Of a stretch of 64,000 bases of DNA, positions 15,825 through 24,775 are shown one piece after another. The first letter of the stretch is position 1; each line of letters begins with the position of its first letter. Source of the DNA: Ruegeria atlantica (lineage in GTDB: Bacteria > Pseudomonadota > Alphaproteobacteria > Rhodobacterales > Rhodobacteraceae); the NCBI GenBank assembly GCA_013032095.1, contig WQBJ01000003.1, forward strand, positions 1-64,000. Direction: 5' to 3'. The notes beneath the pieces are model-generated. The model ran no database searches. It was not told the DNA's origin and saw nothing but the letters and a program-made list of their open reading frames with translations. A program made the position numbers and the translations under genes.

Positions 15825-16684
15825 CAGCCAACCTTTTTCTTGTAGCAGCGCCAAGATCTGGATCGACCCAATTGTCTGCCTGGATGTCTTCCCACCCGGA
15901 CGTGGATCTGCCACCAATTAAAGAGCCCAATTACTTTTCTCAGCACGAGTTTCCAGCCGACTACGTCGCCAAGCATCATCTGAACGATGTTGACCCCGCC
16001 CGCTACGTGACACAGCGATCCAGCAAGGTGATGCAGTTTGCGATTTTCCGAGAGCCTCAGCATTATGATTACTTGTTTAAAGGGATGACTGCTCGTTGGC
16101 GCATGGACGCCTCAACGACTTATCTGCATTGCCCGGAAGCTGCCCGGAAAATTCACGACCACTCTCCCGACGCTAAGGTCATTCTGCTGACCCGGAATCC
16201 GATCGCGCGTGCGTTGTCACATTACCGCCTGGCTACGCGCACCGGTCGCACCACACGGTCCCTGCGCGAGGAAATCGAAGCTGAAGCCAGCGGGGAAACG
16301 CCGTTGCCCGGCCGTTTTCTATTACGCCAAAGCCGTTACGACGACGCCGTTGCCCAATATCGTGATGTCTTTGATCAGGAGAACCTGCTGGAAATCGCTT
16401 TTGAGGATTTGGTCACGGATGTGGACGCCACGTTGGCGCGGATCGCTGTCTTTCTGGATATTGACCCTGAAAAATTCGACACAACCGTCGACAGCCAGAA
16501 CGCAGGCGACGCGCCGCGGTTCAAGGCTCTGAACGCCTTCCTGATGACCTCGGGCATCAAGACCCATCTGCGTCAATTGCTGCCCGTCAGTTTGAAGCGC
16601 AAATTGAAAGCGGTGTATTTCAAGCCCAATACCGAACAATTCAGCGATGCGGACAAGGCGTTGCTGCGCCAGTATCTGGAGTAG
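15821..16684 (+). CDS. Sulfotransferase
   Basis: 287 residues. The N-terminal loop APRSGSTQLSAWM is the 5'-phosphosulfate-binding motif of PAPS-dependent sulfotransferases, and LLTRNPIARALSHYR near the middle is the 3'-phosphate-binding motif. FEDL and the basic C-terminal segment also fit the family. It would transfer sulfate from PAPS to a hydroxyl, most likely on a polysaccharide, because it is translationally coupled to a glycosyltransferase and faces a GT4 and a flippase. Sulfated surface glycans are common in marine bacteria. The acceptor is unknown. Confidence 0.87.
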   Translation: MTANLFLVAAPRSGSTQLSAWMSSHPDVDLPPIKEPNYFSQHEFPADYVAKHHLNDVDPARYVTQRSSKVMQFAIFREPQHYDYLFKGMTARWRMDASTTYLHCPEAARKIHDHSPDAKVILLTRNPIARALSHYRLATRTGRTTRSLREEIEAEASGETPLPGRFLLRQSRYDDAVAQYRDVFDQENLLEIAFEDLVTDVDATLARIAVFLDIDPEKFDTTVDSQNAGDAPRFKALNAFLMTSGIKTHLRQLLPVSLKRKLKAVYFKPNTEQFSDADKALLRQYLE

Positions 16685-16747
16685 GGCCAAGCCCTTCAAC
16701 GCCACAAGACGGGCCTTGGACGGGTGGCCGGATCACCACCGCCCAGT

Positions 16748-17974
16748 TCAAATCTGCTCGTACACGGAGAGAAGGCGGTCCAGATGACGCTCCATCGTCA
16801 GCGGATCGCTCCAGTAGCGATCATAGGCTGTTTGCCCCAACCGGGCAGCGTATTCAGCCGAAGACAGGCGGGCAAGAGCGTCCTGAAACCCGCCTTTTTC
16901 ATCCAGCGAGCGGACGTGCAGGCCGGTTTCCTCATGTGCGACGCTCTCGCGCGACGCACACCAGTCACCGCAAATAACAGGGATACCAAGCGCTTGCGCC
17001 TCGATCGGAACTAGCGGTTGGCATTCATACCATTTGCTGGGGAAAACCAGCGCCCGGGCACGGTGCAGATGCTCCATGACTTCATTGGGATTTTGCCAAC
17101 CCAGAATGGTTGCCGAGGGGTTGGCCGCTTCGATGGCGCCGCGCAGCGGCCCGTCGCCGACAAACACCGCCGGAATGCCTGCGTCGCGAGTTGCCAGTGC
17201 AAACTCCAAGGCCCCCTTGGTTTCCACAAGCCTGCCGACAAAGTAGAAATCTTTGTTTTCGGCCACCTGAACCGGCGCGCGCTTTTGGCTTACCGCAGGG
17301 TTGGCGACCTGTCGAAAGGCGGTTGAAGCTGGGAAATAGGGCTGCATGACCTCTTTCTGCAGTTCGCTGATGTAGATTATGTTCTTGACCCGGGCCGGTA
17401 GGCCGCCACGACCCTTTTGCACCACCTGCCGAAGCACCCTATAGGCTTTATGTGCCGGATGCCGGACATCGCAGTTTGTGGTCAGGCACCCGGAGCCCAG
17501 GGCCGGGCTGCGGCAAATCTCATTGGACTGATAATCGTAGAACCCACCGTTTGGACAGGCAAAGAAAAACTCGTGCATCGTGAAGACGTGCCGAACGTCC
17601 GGTGCTGTCACAACTGGCCCAATGGCGCTTGACAGGCTTTTGGTCCAGCCATGCACGTGCACAACAGTTGTACTCAGATCGTCGGTGTCACGAATAACCC
17701 GATCGAGTTCACGCGCTGCAGCCTTATTCCAAAGCCCGGTTGCTGCCGCACGCAGTTTGGAGCTGTCTGATCCAATATCCTGCACGCCAAGGCACGTGAT
17801 ACTGATTCCTGCCTGTTCAAGACGGAGATCCACAGGGGCTACACCGCAGAAAAAAACTACTTCCTTACCCGCTTCTCTAAGCGCCAAGGCGCTCTCGATG
17901 CATACTTTTTCAAGCCCGCCGCGGATGTCACCGTAGTCCATTACCAGGACGACACGCTTGGTACGGTCTGACAT
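16748..17974 (-). CDS. Family 4 (GT-B) glycosyltransferase
   Basis: 408 residues. The N-terminal Rossmann half has a glycine-rich acceptor loop (DIRGGLEKVC). The C-terminal half has DFYFVGRLVETKGA and the donor-binding EX7E-type region YECQPLVPIEAQALGIPVICGD, typical of GT4 enzymes. A four-cysteine insertion in the middle (FFACPNGG, NEICRS, GSGCLTTNCDVRH) is also found in some polysaccharide GT4 proteins. It should add a sugar from a nucleotide donor during surface glycan assembly. Only four bases separate it from the upstream flippase gene, so they form an operon convergent with the GT2/sulfotransferase pair. Confidence 0.85.
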   Translation of the reverse strand: MSDRTKRVVLVMDYGDIRGGLEKVCIESALALREAGKEVVFFCGVAPVDLRLEQAGISITCLGVQDIGSDSSKLRAAATGLWNKAAARELDRVIRDTDDLSTTVVHVHGWTKSLSSAIGPVVTAPDVRHVFTMHEFFFACPNGGFYDYQSNEICRSPALGSGCLTTNCDVRHPAHKAYRVLRQVVQKGRGGLPARVKNIIYISELQKEVMQPYFPASTAFRQVANPAVSQKRAPVQVAENKDFYFVGRLVETKGALEFALATRDAGIPAVFVGDGPLRGAIEAANPSATILGWQNPNEVMEHLHRARALVFPSKWYECQPLVPIEAQALGIPVICGDWCASRESVAHEETGLHVRSLDEKGGFQDALARLSSAEYAARLGQTAYDRYWSDPLTMERHLDRLLSVYEQI

Positions 17975-17978
17975 TTTT

Positions 17979-19325
17979 TCAACCCTTCATCGGAAGTTGT
18001 GGGAGCGGAAGGGCAAAGCCCAATAGGCTTGGGTCGATTCCAATCCTGCGCCGGCACAGTACCCAAGCATGGACATTCCAGGAAATCGTCGTCAAAGCCA
18101 CAGTCCAAGCCGCGCCCAGCGTGCCAAAGACCCACACAACTGGGATCAATACTGCTAAGCCGATGGCATTCCAGATCAGTGAAAGACGTGCAAAGGGTTT
18201 TTCCTGCCCAGCCATCTGCATCAGGATTCCGTTGAGTCCTCCCGCAGCGCTGACGGCAAATCCCAAAGAAAGAACCAGAAGTTCAGGCTTGGCAACGGCG
18301 TAGTCCGGACCAAACAGGCTTAAAGCCGTTCCGCCAAAGGTCCAGAAAGCTACCAGGCCCAAAGCGGCAAACCCCCCGGCTGCGGCCGAGACGGACTGAC
18401 AGATCTTGCGCACTGTCTCATGTTCGCCCTCAGAATAGGCGCGCGAAATTAGGGGTGTAGCGGCAAGGTTGGCAGCCAAAAGCAACAGGGTCATCAATTG
18501 AGCCGTCTTGAGCGCAGCGAAAAACGGAGCGGTTTGTTCCGGGGACAAGACCACGCCGATTGCAACCACGGCCAGGTTGGGGCCGGAAATGATCACCACC
18601 GAGGCCAGCCAAAAGCTTTTGGTCATACCCCACCACTCTCGCTTCTGCGATGGGTGACGGTCTTTGAAAACTTCAGTGTATTTTGTGGCTGAATCAAAAC
18701 GAGCCTGCACAATTAGCCAAAACACCAGTGTCCCGGTACAGAGCAGAATGGCCCATGCGGGCTCGAGCGGGGGCAAGACACCCAGTATAACCAAACCCGT
18801 CACGCTGATTACGCTGAGCCGCCATAAAATGTCTCGGGGCGCAAGCGCGCCAACGACCTTGTTTTGCGCTCTCAATACACTCGATTGGAACTCGGCAAAG
18901 GCTAGGGGCAGGATCAACAGCGCCGCCGCAAGCATTGACAGACTATCCTCAGTCGTCATGCCATAGGCCGCTAGGGCTAGGGAAAGTAAAAGACCGGCCC
19001 CCAAAACATTGCGCACTCCATAGGAAATTACCGCTTTGCGCACAAGTTCTTGCCCTGGACTGGTGTTGGCAGGTAGCGTACGCAGAACGAGCTGGTTCTG
19101 TCCCATGAGCGCAATTTGCCCGAGAGTCAAAGCCGCGGAAAAACCAAACGCGAAGACGCCGTACCCTTCAACATCCATGGCGCGTGCCAAGGCGATCAGC
19201 ATAAGATAATTCAAAGGCGCGCTGGCCAGCTTGATGAGCAGAGCGAAGAATGTGACTCTGAAGAGACTGCTGCGCAAAATCATGTTTTTAATGTGAAATT
19301 TCCCAATCAAGCCTGCTAAGATCAT
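17979..19325 (-). CDS. Wzx-like polysaccharide flippase (MATE/MVF-type)
   Basis: 448 residues with 12-14 hydrophobic helices spread evenly (LASAPLNYLMLIALARAM near the start; AVAKPELLVLSLGFAVSAAGGL in the second half). This is the profile of Wzx/oligosaccharide flippases that move lipid-linked repeat units across the inner membrane. The start may be ATG 19325 or ATG 19283; neither has a strong ribosome site. It is followed at 4 bp by the GT4 gene. A Wzy-like polymerase remnant lies upstream, divergent from it, suggesting a former Wzx/Wzy pathway whose polymerase has decayed. Confidence 0.82.
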   Translation of the reverse strand: MILAGLIGKFHIKNMILRSSLFRVTFFALLIKLASAPLNYLMLIALARAMDVEGYGVFAFGFSAALTLGQIALMGQNQLVLRTLPANTSPGQELVRKAVISYGVRNVLGAGLLLSLALAAYGMTTEDSLSMLAAALLILPLAFAEFQSSVLRAQNKVVGALAPRDILWRLSVISVTGLVILGVLPPLEPAWAILLCTGTLVFWLIVQARFDSATKYTEVFKDRHPSQKREWWGMTKSFWLASVVIISGPNLAVVAIGVVLSPEQTAPFFAALKTAQLMTLLLLAANLAATPLISRAYSEGEHETVRKICQSVSAAAGGFAALGLVAFWTFGGTALSLFGPDYAVAKPELLVLSLGFAVSAAGGLNGILMQMAGQEKPFARLSLIWNAIGLAVLIPVVWVFGTLGAAWTVALTTISWNVHAWVLCRRRIGIDPSLLGFALPLPQLPMKG

Positions 19326-20192
19326 TTGAGAAAACGATAAGCGGGATCAACAACAAGGCTTGGAGTTTGGTTCTGTGAGCAGGTGCCTGCCATTTTTTAG
19401 GTTTATCTCAATGTTTTGAATGTTGTTAAGTAGGCTATGCGGATCGCAAATCTGCTACGGCTTCTACTTAACATTTGCATCAAAGTACAGGCCACCGAGA
19501 GCCCAAATCTTGGGCAAAGCGCACTGTGAGCATCGCAGTTGCATAGATAGGGTCAAGTTGTTGTTTTTATAGCAATTTTCATAAGTTGTAAGTGTCAATC
19601 ACTCCTGAAGAAGAACTATGCTCAACCAGTTTAAACGGTGATAATGCATATCCCGTGCAGAGTAGCATTCTCGTCAGAAAAGACAGTGAAATGACCATAG
19701 TTTCACCTCGCAACGTCGAGTATTATTCAACTTTGCCGTTACGGTATTTTGTCTGTCACCACAGTGGTGATTTTGAATGAAGTGCATTTTTATACCTTGG
19801 ATTAGATTTTTAGGTATACCTATTTTCAATTCATTATTGCATTTCTAACTCAAATTCGGAATTTGCGGCGATACAAATATCGTTTTGTTTTTCTTTTGGC
19901 GCGTTGTTTCCAGCGCTAATTTATACGGCTATCGGAATATATCCTTGGCCCATCGGTACGAAGTGTTGTCACAAGAATTGCTTCGCAATACTTCATTTAG
20001 ATGCCCTTAGTTTAGTATTTATCTTCATGTGGAATAATCTGTGGGTTGAAGCCGCAATCGAGCCCCGGAAACCGGTCGGTTTTGGGCGTGTCGGAAAGGC
20101 TGTTTGTCCCTATTCTGATTAGGGGTTACGCAATCGTTTATTATTCTATTCGTGGGCCGGTTTGGGCATAATAACGACACCCAGAATGTTAA
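19326..20192. other. AT-rich 870-bp stretch without an intact gene
   Basis: Only short broken frames are present. A 72-codon plus-strand frame (19904-20122; FPALIYTAIGIYPWP) has hydrophobic stretches and could be debris from the N-terminus of the polymerase remnant to its right. No tRNA or clear terminator is seen. Confidence 0.5.
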
Positions 20193-20895
20193 TTGAGGAA
20201 AAACTGTCTGAAGCTGCGGGGCCGTGATTTGGCGTCTTCAAAGGAGTGTTTTTTGCTGTTTGGCTTCGCTTCAATTGTGGAGCTTAATGTCCGTATTGAT
20301 CCACATTCCGGAAATAGGCGCATATTACTGGGACTATTCATCTTCATGGTTTTCGCTCTGTTTGTCTTTGTGAATCCAGTAGACTCCGCACGATGGAGTT
20401 TGATTGGGTTCGTGTCTTCATTTATTTTGCTTTTCCTTCCACTCAACAGCACTCGGGCAAAACTTTGGGCTTTCTTTGTGATGCTGGGAGGCCCGGTTTT
20501 GGTTTGTCCACTCATAAGCGTGCTTAGTCGAACTTCGCGGCAATGGGATCGAATATCCTTCGGTGCATGGCGCGATTTTTTTTGCTGACGGTGACTTTGA
20601 CGGCTATCAATCGACGATGCACGCAGTTTATTGGACGCAAGAATTTAGGCATTGTAAGGGGGTAGGATTGATCAACAGTTCCTTGGCGTTAGTGTCGCGA
20701 AAGCTTTGGTCAAATAAACCTGAACCCTCTGTAGCGATCCCGTACTTTGCGTATGTTGTTATAGCTGGGATTATGTTGTTCATCGCCCGTGGATCGCTCC
20801 AAGGTGTAGCAGAGTTCATCTGGCAAATCATGCCGACCGTACTGCTTTGTCGTAAAAGGACTCCAAGGAGTTATGTGATTAGCAAAGTTGGCTAA
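20193..20895 (+). pseudogene. Decayed Wzy-like O-antigen/oligosaccharide polymerase
   Basis: Two overlapping frames (20193-20588 and 20563-20895) join into one hydrophobic protein if one T is removed from the eight-T run at 20576-20583. The joined sequence then reads RDFFADGDFDGYQ followed by SRKLWSNKPEP, which matches the conserved periplasmic loop pattern of Wzy-type repeat-unit polymerases (FF-GGDFDAYQ... and PRS-W--KP). Even joined it is only ~235 residues, where ~400 is usual. It lacks N-terminal helices and a stretch after the KPE loop. It therefore looks like a frameshifted and internally deleted pseudogene within the surface glycan locus. A sequencing slip in the T run could explain the frameshift but not the short length. 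Confidence 0.5.
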
Positions 20896-21022
20896 GCTGC
20901 GGCCGCCGTCGTCGCAACAAAGACCGCAAGCAAAGCTGACGACACATTTGGATTGAATCGTTTCTAACGCTAAGGCACCAATTTACGTTTTTGGAGTGCG
21001 CTACAGCTTCCGTCCAACCGTC

Positions 21023-21910
21023 TCATGCAATCTGAAGATGTTTTAGGTGCTTCCGCCGCAGAACCGGCCACCACCCTTCACTGATACTTTGACCTTCGAG
21101 CCTGTCCAGGCTCTCATCATCATAGGTGAGTGTCACATCGAATGTGCCATTAATTCCACTAAGGCCAGCAACATCCGCACCACGTGTCGAAGCGCCACCA
21201 TAAGTAAAGATATTTGTTGTCGCTTCCGAGCCGATCTCGACCTGCGCTCCCCAGATCTCGATATCGATCTCCACGCTTGAATTCTCGCTGAGGACAAAGA
21301 CCCGACCCTGCGCATTCGGCAGAGTTTCTGTATAACTAAACCGCTGCCAGACCGTTGTAACATTAATAGTTTTTGCGTTTCCATCGGATTGACCGAAACG
21401 CATCTCCACAGGTGCGCTGGCGCGCAACCAGATACTGACGGTTGATGTGCCCGTGACACCTTCGTCCTTTGCTATGAGCCCACCTCGCAAACTGTCCGGC
21501 CCACCGGTCGTGTCAGCACAATTCCAACCCATCCCCGTGTTGCTGCCATCCGGTGCGGCCAGGCCGGTAGAAAAGTTGGGCTTGGACCAATGGCCAAACC
21601 AGTCCTGACTGTTGAAGTCGTACGAAAAGCTTAAAAGGTTTGTTGCTTCAGGTTCGAACAAGACACCGCGAAATACACCGGATCCCAGAACGTGATCGCG
21701 TCGAAGTACATCGACGGCAACCGTTTCAATCTCGCCTGATTCACCTACCCGCATGCCGGATGTCGCACGTGAAAAATTCAAGATTGACCCCAGCTCAATG
21801 GGTGCGCCGGATCGACGATAAACCTGTCTCGCAAAGTCGAGCGATAAAACGGCCTTCGCTTTCCGGCGGTTTTGTCTGGAAGTGACAGAACAATCTCGCG
21901 TCAGTTTCAT
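21023..21910 (-). CDS. ghsB: GTA-type head-spike fibre protein (GhsB-like)
   Basis: 295 residues. The N-terminal part has the phage head-spike signature LDFARQVYRRSGAPIEL...FSRATSG, IETVAVDVLRRDH and GVLFEPEATNLL. This is followed by a jelly-roll carbohydrate-binding-like domain (STVSIWLRASAPVEMRFG, EIDIEIWGAQVEIGSEATTNIF). In Rhodobacter capsulatus the GTA head spikes GhsA and GhsB (rcc01079, rcc01080) are encoded together away from the main GTA cluster and bind the capsule of recipient cells. This gene overlaps the GhsA-like gene by 4 bp in the same order. The ligand domain of such proteins evolves fast. The symbol is by context and motif. Confidence 0.72.
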   Translation of the reverse strand: MKLTRDCSVTSRQNRRKAKAVLSLDFARQVYRRSGAPIELGSILNFSRATSGMRVGESGEIETVAVDVLRRDHVLGSGVFRGVLFEPEATNLLSFSYDFNSQDWFGHWSKPNFSTGLAAPDGSNTGMGWNCADTTGGPDSLRGGLIAKDEGVTGTSTVSIWLRASAPVEMRFGQSDGNAKTINVTTVWQRFSYTETLPNAQGRVFVLSENSSVEIDIEIWGAQVEIGSEATTNIFTYGGASTRGADVAGLSGINGTFDVTLTYDDESLDRLEGQSISEGWWPVLRRKHLKHLQIA

Positions 21911-22176
21911 GCCAGCACCATCGAATGAATGCCTGACGCCGTGGTTCCTGTTGCATGCACACGTTTGGCACCAACCGGCAGGATTGAAAAATCATCTACT
22001 TCAACGGAGCGTTTTTCACCCCATACAGTGGTGATGACCAATGTACCGCCCGTTTCAACGTATAGGCTAATGGCAACTTTTGGCAGATCGTTAGTGTCAG
22101 ACGGTGTGACAGGCAATATGTCCTGTGCAGGACCAGAAAGGCTGGAAACACGGTTGGTAAATGGACTCTTATTCAT
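21907..22176 (-). CDS. ghsA: GTA spike base protein (GhsA-like, RCAP_rcc01079 family)
   Basis: 89 residues from ATG 22176 with GAGG 11 bases upstream. The pattern SSLSGPAQDILPVTPSDTNDLP, then LYVETGG and the closing RVHATGTTASGI, is the hallmark of the small spike base protein family first seen in the R. capsulatus GTA (landmarks quoted in parts). It forms the base that links the spike to the GTA head. It is the first gene of a coupled pair with the fibre. No other GTA or phage gene occurs in the window, which matches the unlinked position of the spike genes in other Rhodobacteraceae. Confidence 0.78.
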   Translation of the reverse strand: MNKSPFTNRVSSLSGPAQDILPVTPSDTNDLPKVAISLYVETGGTLVITTVWGEKRSVEVDDFSILPVGAKRVHATGTTASGIHSMVLA

Positions 22177-23166
22177 AGCCAAAGCCTCGTTCTGTGTGTC
22201 AGGCTTGCGATTAATGACTAGTGGATTTTAAGGATAGGAAACCTCAGGGTACGTTGCCCCCAAGTGCGCGCGCGCATTTTTGGCGAGGAGGCTAAAAACG
22301 TATTTTGATTACGTACAATATCTGGTGTTTGTTGGGTGCAGCGCCGACTGACGACTAGGAAAACAGCGGAAAAACTTTTCCGGACACTGGGCAGTTTGGG
22401 CTTTTGGGGGATACGGGAACATCTAATTTAGTTGCCATCCGGTCGTTCGCATGATGCAAGCTTCCAAACAAGTGGGACAACATGAGCAGACGCTTCGGTT
22501 TGACTAAGGAACCGATGTCGGTTCTTCGGAGATATTTGCCTAAGACCTATGACAATTACTAAATACGAACCACGCGCTAACACCAGCAGATTCAGCGCGA
22601 CGTAGACAAGTGCGCGCGAAATATCCGATTCCGGTAGCTCATTGTTGTCAGGACCAAAGAGGGCGACCAGTGAAGGACGACACCGTCCGATTAGCTTAGA
22701 AAGAGCGGGCTGTCTTTTATTCTGGTTGAAGATCTACGAGGTCGCTGAGAGCCTGTAACGTCAGACCGTTCAGTGGTTTGTAATAAGGCCTGCCCAAATT
22801 CAAAAAACTCATGACGTTCCAGTCTAGCTGATATTCAGATCGAACCAGTGGGTAGTCTCATCTCGTCTGGCACTGGACCAACTCGAGTGTTCCCTTAAAC
22901 CTGCACGGCGGCCTCAGGTGCAAGTGGCGGCAGAATATCTTCCTACGCGCCTTTGACGACTTAGGCCAACAGGTTCTACTCATGCGTCGACCAGTGCCTT
23001 GTGACGCAGGACACAGGCATTGGCCTGGACCTTCCGCCTGGGCAAATCCACGAAATCGATGACATAACGTTCGACACCTTCCATTGCCCGCGCATTGGTT
23101 CAGAGCCACAGGTTTGCAAGGTAGTAAACTTGCTTGCTGGTTTTTCCGGGCGCGGAATTTTCTGTT
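22177..23166. other. 990-bp stretch, no intact gene
   Basis: No frame has a good start and protein-like composition. A minus-strand segment (about 23100-22982) translates as ARAMEGVERYVIDFVDLPRR before a stop and could be the end of a broken gene of unknown family. No repeats or RNA genes were seen. Confidence 0.5.
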
Positions 23167-23196
23167 ATACCCCCTCCTGCCAACTGAAGGGGGTAT
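23167..23196 (+). promoter_or_regulatory. 9-bp perfect inverted repeat covering the ribosome site of the K+ channel gene
   Basis: ataccccct (23167-23175) and agggggtat (23188-23196) are perfect complements with a 12-nt loop. The right arm contains the Shine-Dalgarno GGGGG and ends one base before the ATG. In RNA the hairpin would hide the ribosome site. As DNA it resembles the ATACCC...GGGTAT operators of CsoR-type repressors, though with a longer centre. Confidence 0.5.
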
Positions 23197-23197
23197 C

Positions 23198-23524
23198 ATG
23201 AATTCACTAGCAAGAATTACACGAGGGATAGGCGTTGCTTTCAAAGACGGTCGGGTCAAAGGCATTCTCGCCTTTACGGTCGGAATGATTTTGTGGGCCT
23301 CTGTTTTTTATCATTTTGTCGAAGGGTGGAGTTGGCTCGATTCAATCTACTTCTCCGTTGTTACGATTTCGACAGTGGGGTTTGGGGATTTTTCCCCCGA
23401 AACGGCAGCGGGGAAGATCTTTACGATGCTCTACATCATCGTTGGTCTGGGTATATTTGTGACCGCAGCTACCACCGTCGCTGATACCATCCTATCTCAG
23501 GATGACGGAAAGGGTGAAAAGTAG
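23198..23524 (+). CDS. Small two-helix potassium channel protein
   Basis: 108 residues. The pattern is helix 1 (ILAFTVGMILWASVFYHFVEG), pore helix, selectivity filter TVGFGD at 59-64, and helix 2 (IFTMLYIIVGLGIFVTAATTVA, quoted in part as IFTMLYIIVGLG). This is the minimal KcsA-type ion-channel module (TrkA-N-less). It would form tetramers that conduct K+. The start at 23198 is preceded by a strong GGGGG site within an inverted repeat; upstream extensions lack helices. The short charged C-tail has no regulatory RCK domain, so gating would be intrinsic or lipid/voltage dependent. No obvious operon partner. Confidence 0.88.
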   Translation: MNSLARITRGIGVAFKDGRVKGILAFTVGMILWASVFYHFVEGWSWLDSIYFSVVTISTVGFGDFSPETAAGKIFTMLYIIVGLGIFVTAATTVADTILSQDDGKGEK

Positions 23525-23695
23525 CGTCAGACATTTCTGCATTCTGTGTCAGATCTACTAAGCGTAAGCGGGGCGTACGTTGGCCCGCCCTTTTCGTTGT
23601 TTTCCAAGCCCATACCGAACCCAAGATTTAAAGATATATACATATCTCATTTTTTGAGTCTAAAATTCAAAAAAACAAAATGTGGGAGGGATGGA

Positions 23696-24775
23696 ATGGA
23701 AAAGACCCAGGACGCGAAGATTGTTGATCTAGCGATACGCTTACTTTTTCTCGGATTATTCCTCTATAGCGCGCTGGTCATGGTTGCACCACTGGCGAGT
23801 GTGGTTATCTGGGCGACGATCCTGTGCGTTGCCCTTTATCCCGTCTTTGACTGGCTCCAAGGCAAGTTGGGAGGGCGCAAATCTCTGGCAGCGACAATAC
23901 TGGTTCTATTGGGTCTTGTGCTTACGCTGGGCCCGATCGCCACGGCAGTTTCGGGTGCCGCCGAACTTGGGTCCGACTTTGCCGAACAGGCCGACAGCGG
24001 CGAATTGAAAATCCCACCTGCACCCGAAGGCATCAAGGAACTTCCGCTGGTTGGAAGCAAGATTGCCGATGTCTGGACGATGTTCGAACGAAATCTGGAT
24101 GGAGCGCTGGCAAAATACGGCGCTCAAATTCTGGAAATAACTAAGTCTTTATTCGGTCGAGTTCTAGGAATTGGCATCGGGTTGCTGGGCCTTGCGCTGT
24201 CCGTCATCATTATGGGCGCGCTTTTCAGTCCCGGACCGAATTTGGTGCAAGGGCTGCAAAGATTCGCCAACCGCGTGTTTGCACCCCGCGGCGGCGAGTT
24301 TGTCACGCTGGCCGGGGCCACGATCCGAAATGTCACCAAGGGGGTGATAGGGGTTGCCGCGATACAGGCCGTCGTTGTGTGGATTCTGCTGGCGGTGTTC
24401 GGCATAGGGTCGGCGGCCACGCTTGCTTTCGTCTGCCTGATCCTCTCGATCATTCAGATCGGCCCCGGTCTGGTCCTGTTGCCCGTTGCTATCTACGCGT
24501 GGAGTTCCATGTCCGGTGGCGCGGCCCTTGTTTTTACCATTCTGGCGGTCCCGGTCGCCATCATGGACAGTTTCCTACGGCCTGTTTCTATCTCAAAAGG
24601 CCTTGAGACTCCGATGTTGGTGATCCTGATTGGCGTGCTTGGCGGGATGATGGCATACGGCCTGATCGGCATCTTCATGGGCCCCGTTCTGTTCGCTGTC
24701 TTCTACGAATTGTTCAAGGTTTGGATCGACGCATCACCTGATACTGCCGAAGCTGTAGAAGGGGCGGCGGAATGA
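23696..24775 (+). CDS. AI-2E/PerM family transporter
   Basis: 359 residues from ATG 23696 with GGGAGGGA upstream; a longer in-frame reading upstream is AT-rich and not protein-like. About eight membrane helices and the conserved C-terminal block (GPGLVLLPVAIYAW, DSFLRPVSISKG, GVLGGMMAYGLIGIFMGPVLFAV; landmarks) identify the AI-2E exporter (TqsA/PerM) family, whose members export signalling or unknown solutes or exchange Na+/H+. It overlaps a HlyD-type adaptor gene by ATGA, followed by a DUF2955 permease, so the three may form one export unit. The substrate is unknown. Confidence 0.85.
   Translation: MEKTQDAKIVDLAIRLLFLGLFLYSALVMVAPLASVVIWATILCVALYPVFDWLQGKLGGRKSLAATILVLLGLVLTLGPIATAVSGAAELGSDFAEQADSGELKIPPAPEGIKELPLVGSKIADVWTMFERNLDGALAKYGAQILEITKSLFGRVLGIGIGLLGLALSVIIMGALFSPGPNLVQGLQRFANRVFAPRGGEFVTLAGATIRNVTKGVIGVAAIQAVVVWILLAVFGIGSAATLAFVCLILSIIQIGPGLVLLPVAIYAWSSMSGGAALVFTILAVPVAIMDSFLRPVSISKGLETPMLVILIGVLGGMMAYGLIGIFMGPVLFAVFYELFKVWIDASPDTAEAVEGAAE

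Noticed and set aside
20193..20895. Two separate small membrane proteins
   Set aside because: One-base correction of the T run joins them into a recognisable polymerase segment, so a single broken gene is more likely.
23084..23197. Longer N-terminus for the K+ channel
   Set aside because: The extra 38 codons show no helix or channel similarity, and the strong ribosome site points to ATG 23198.
22858..23265. 135-codon minus-strand frame upstream of the K+ channel
   Set aside because: Composition is Arg/Pro/Cys-rich as in out-of-frame reading, and its start overlaps the channel gene. A fragment of another gene could exist in a different frame, but not enough remains to name it.
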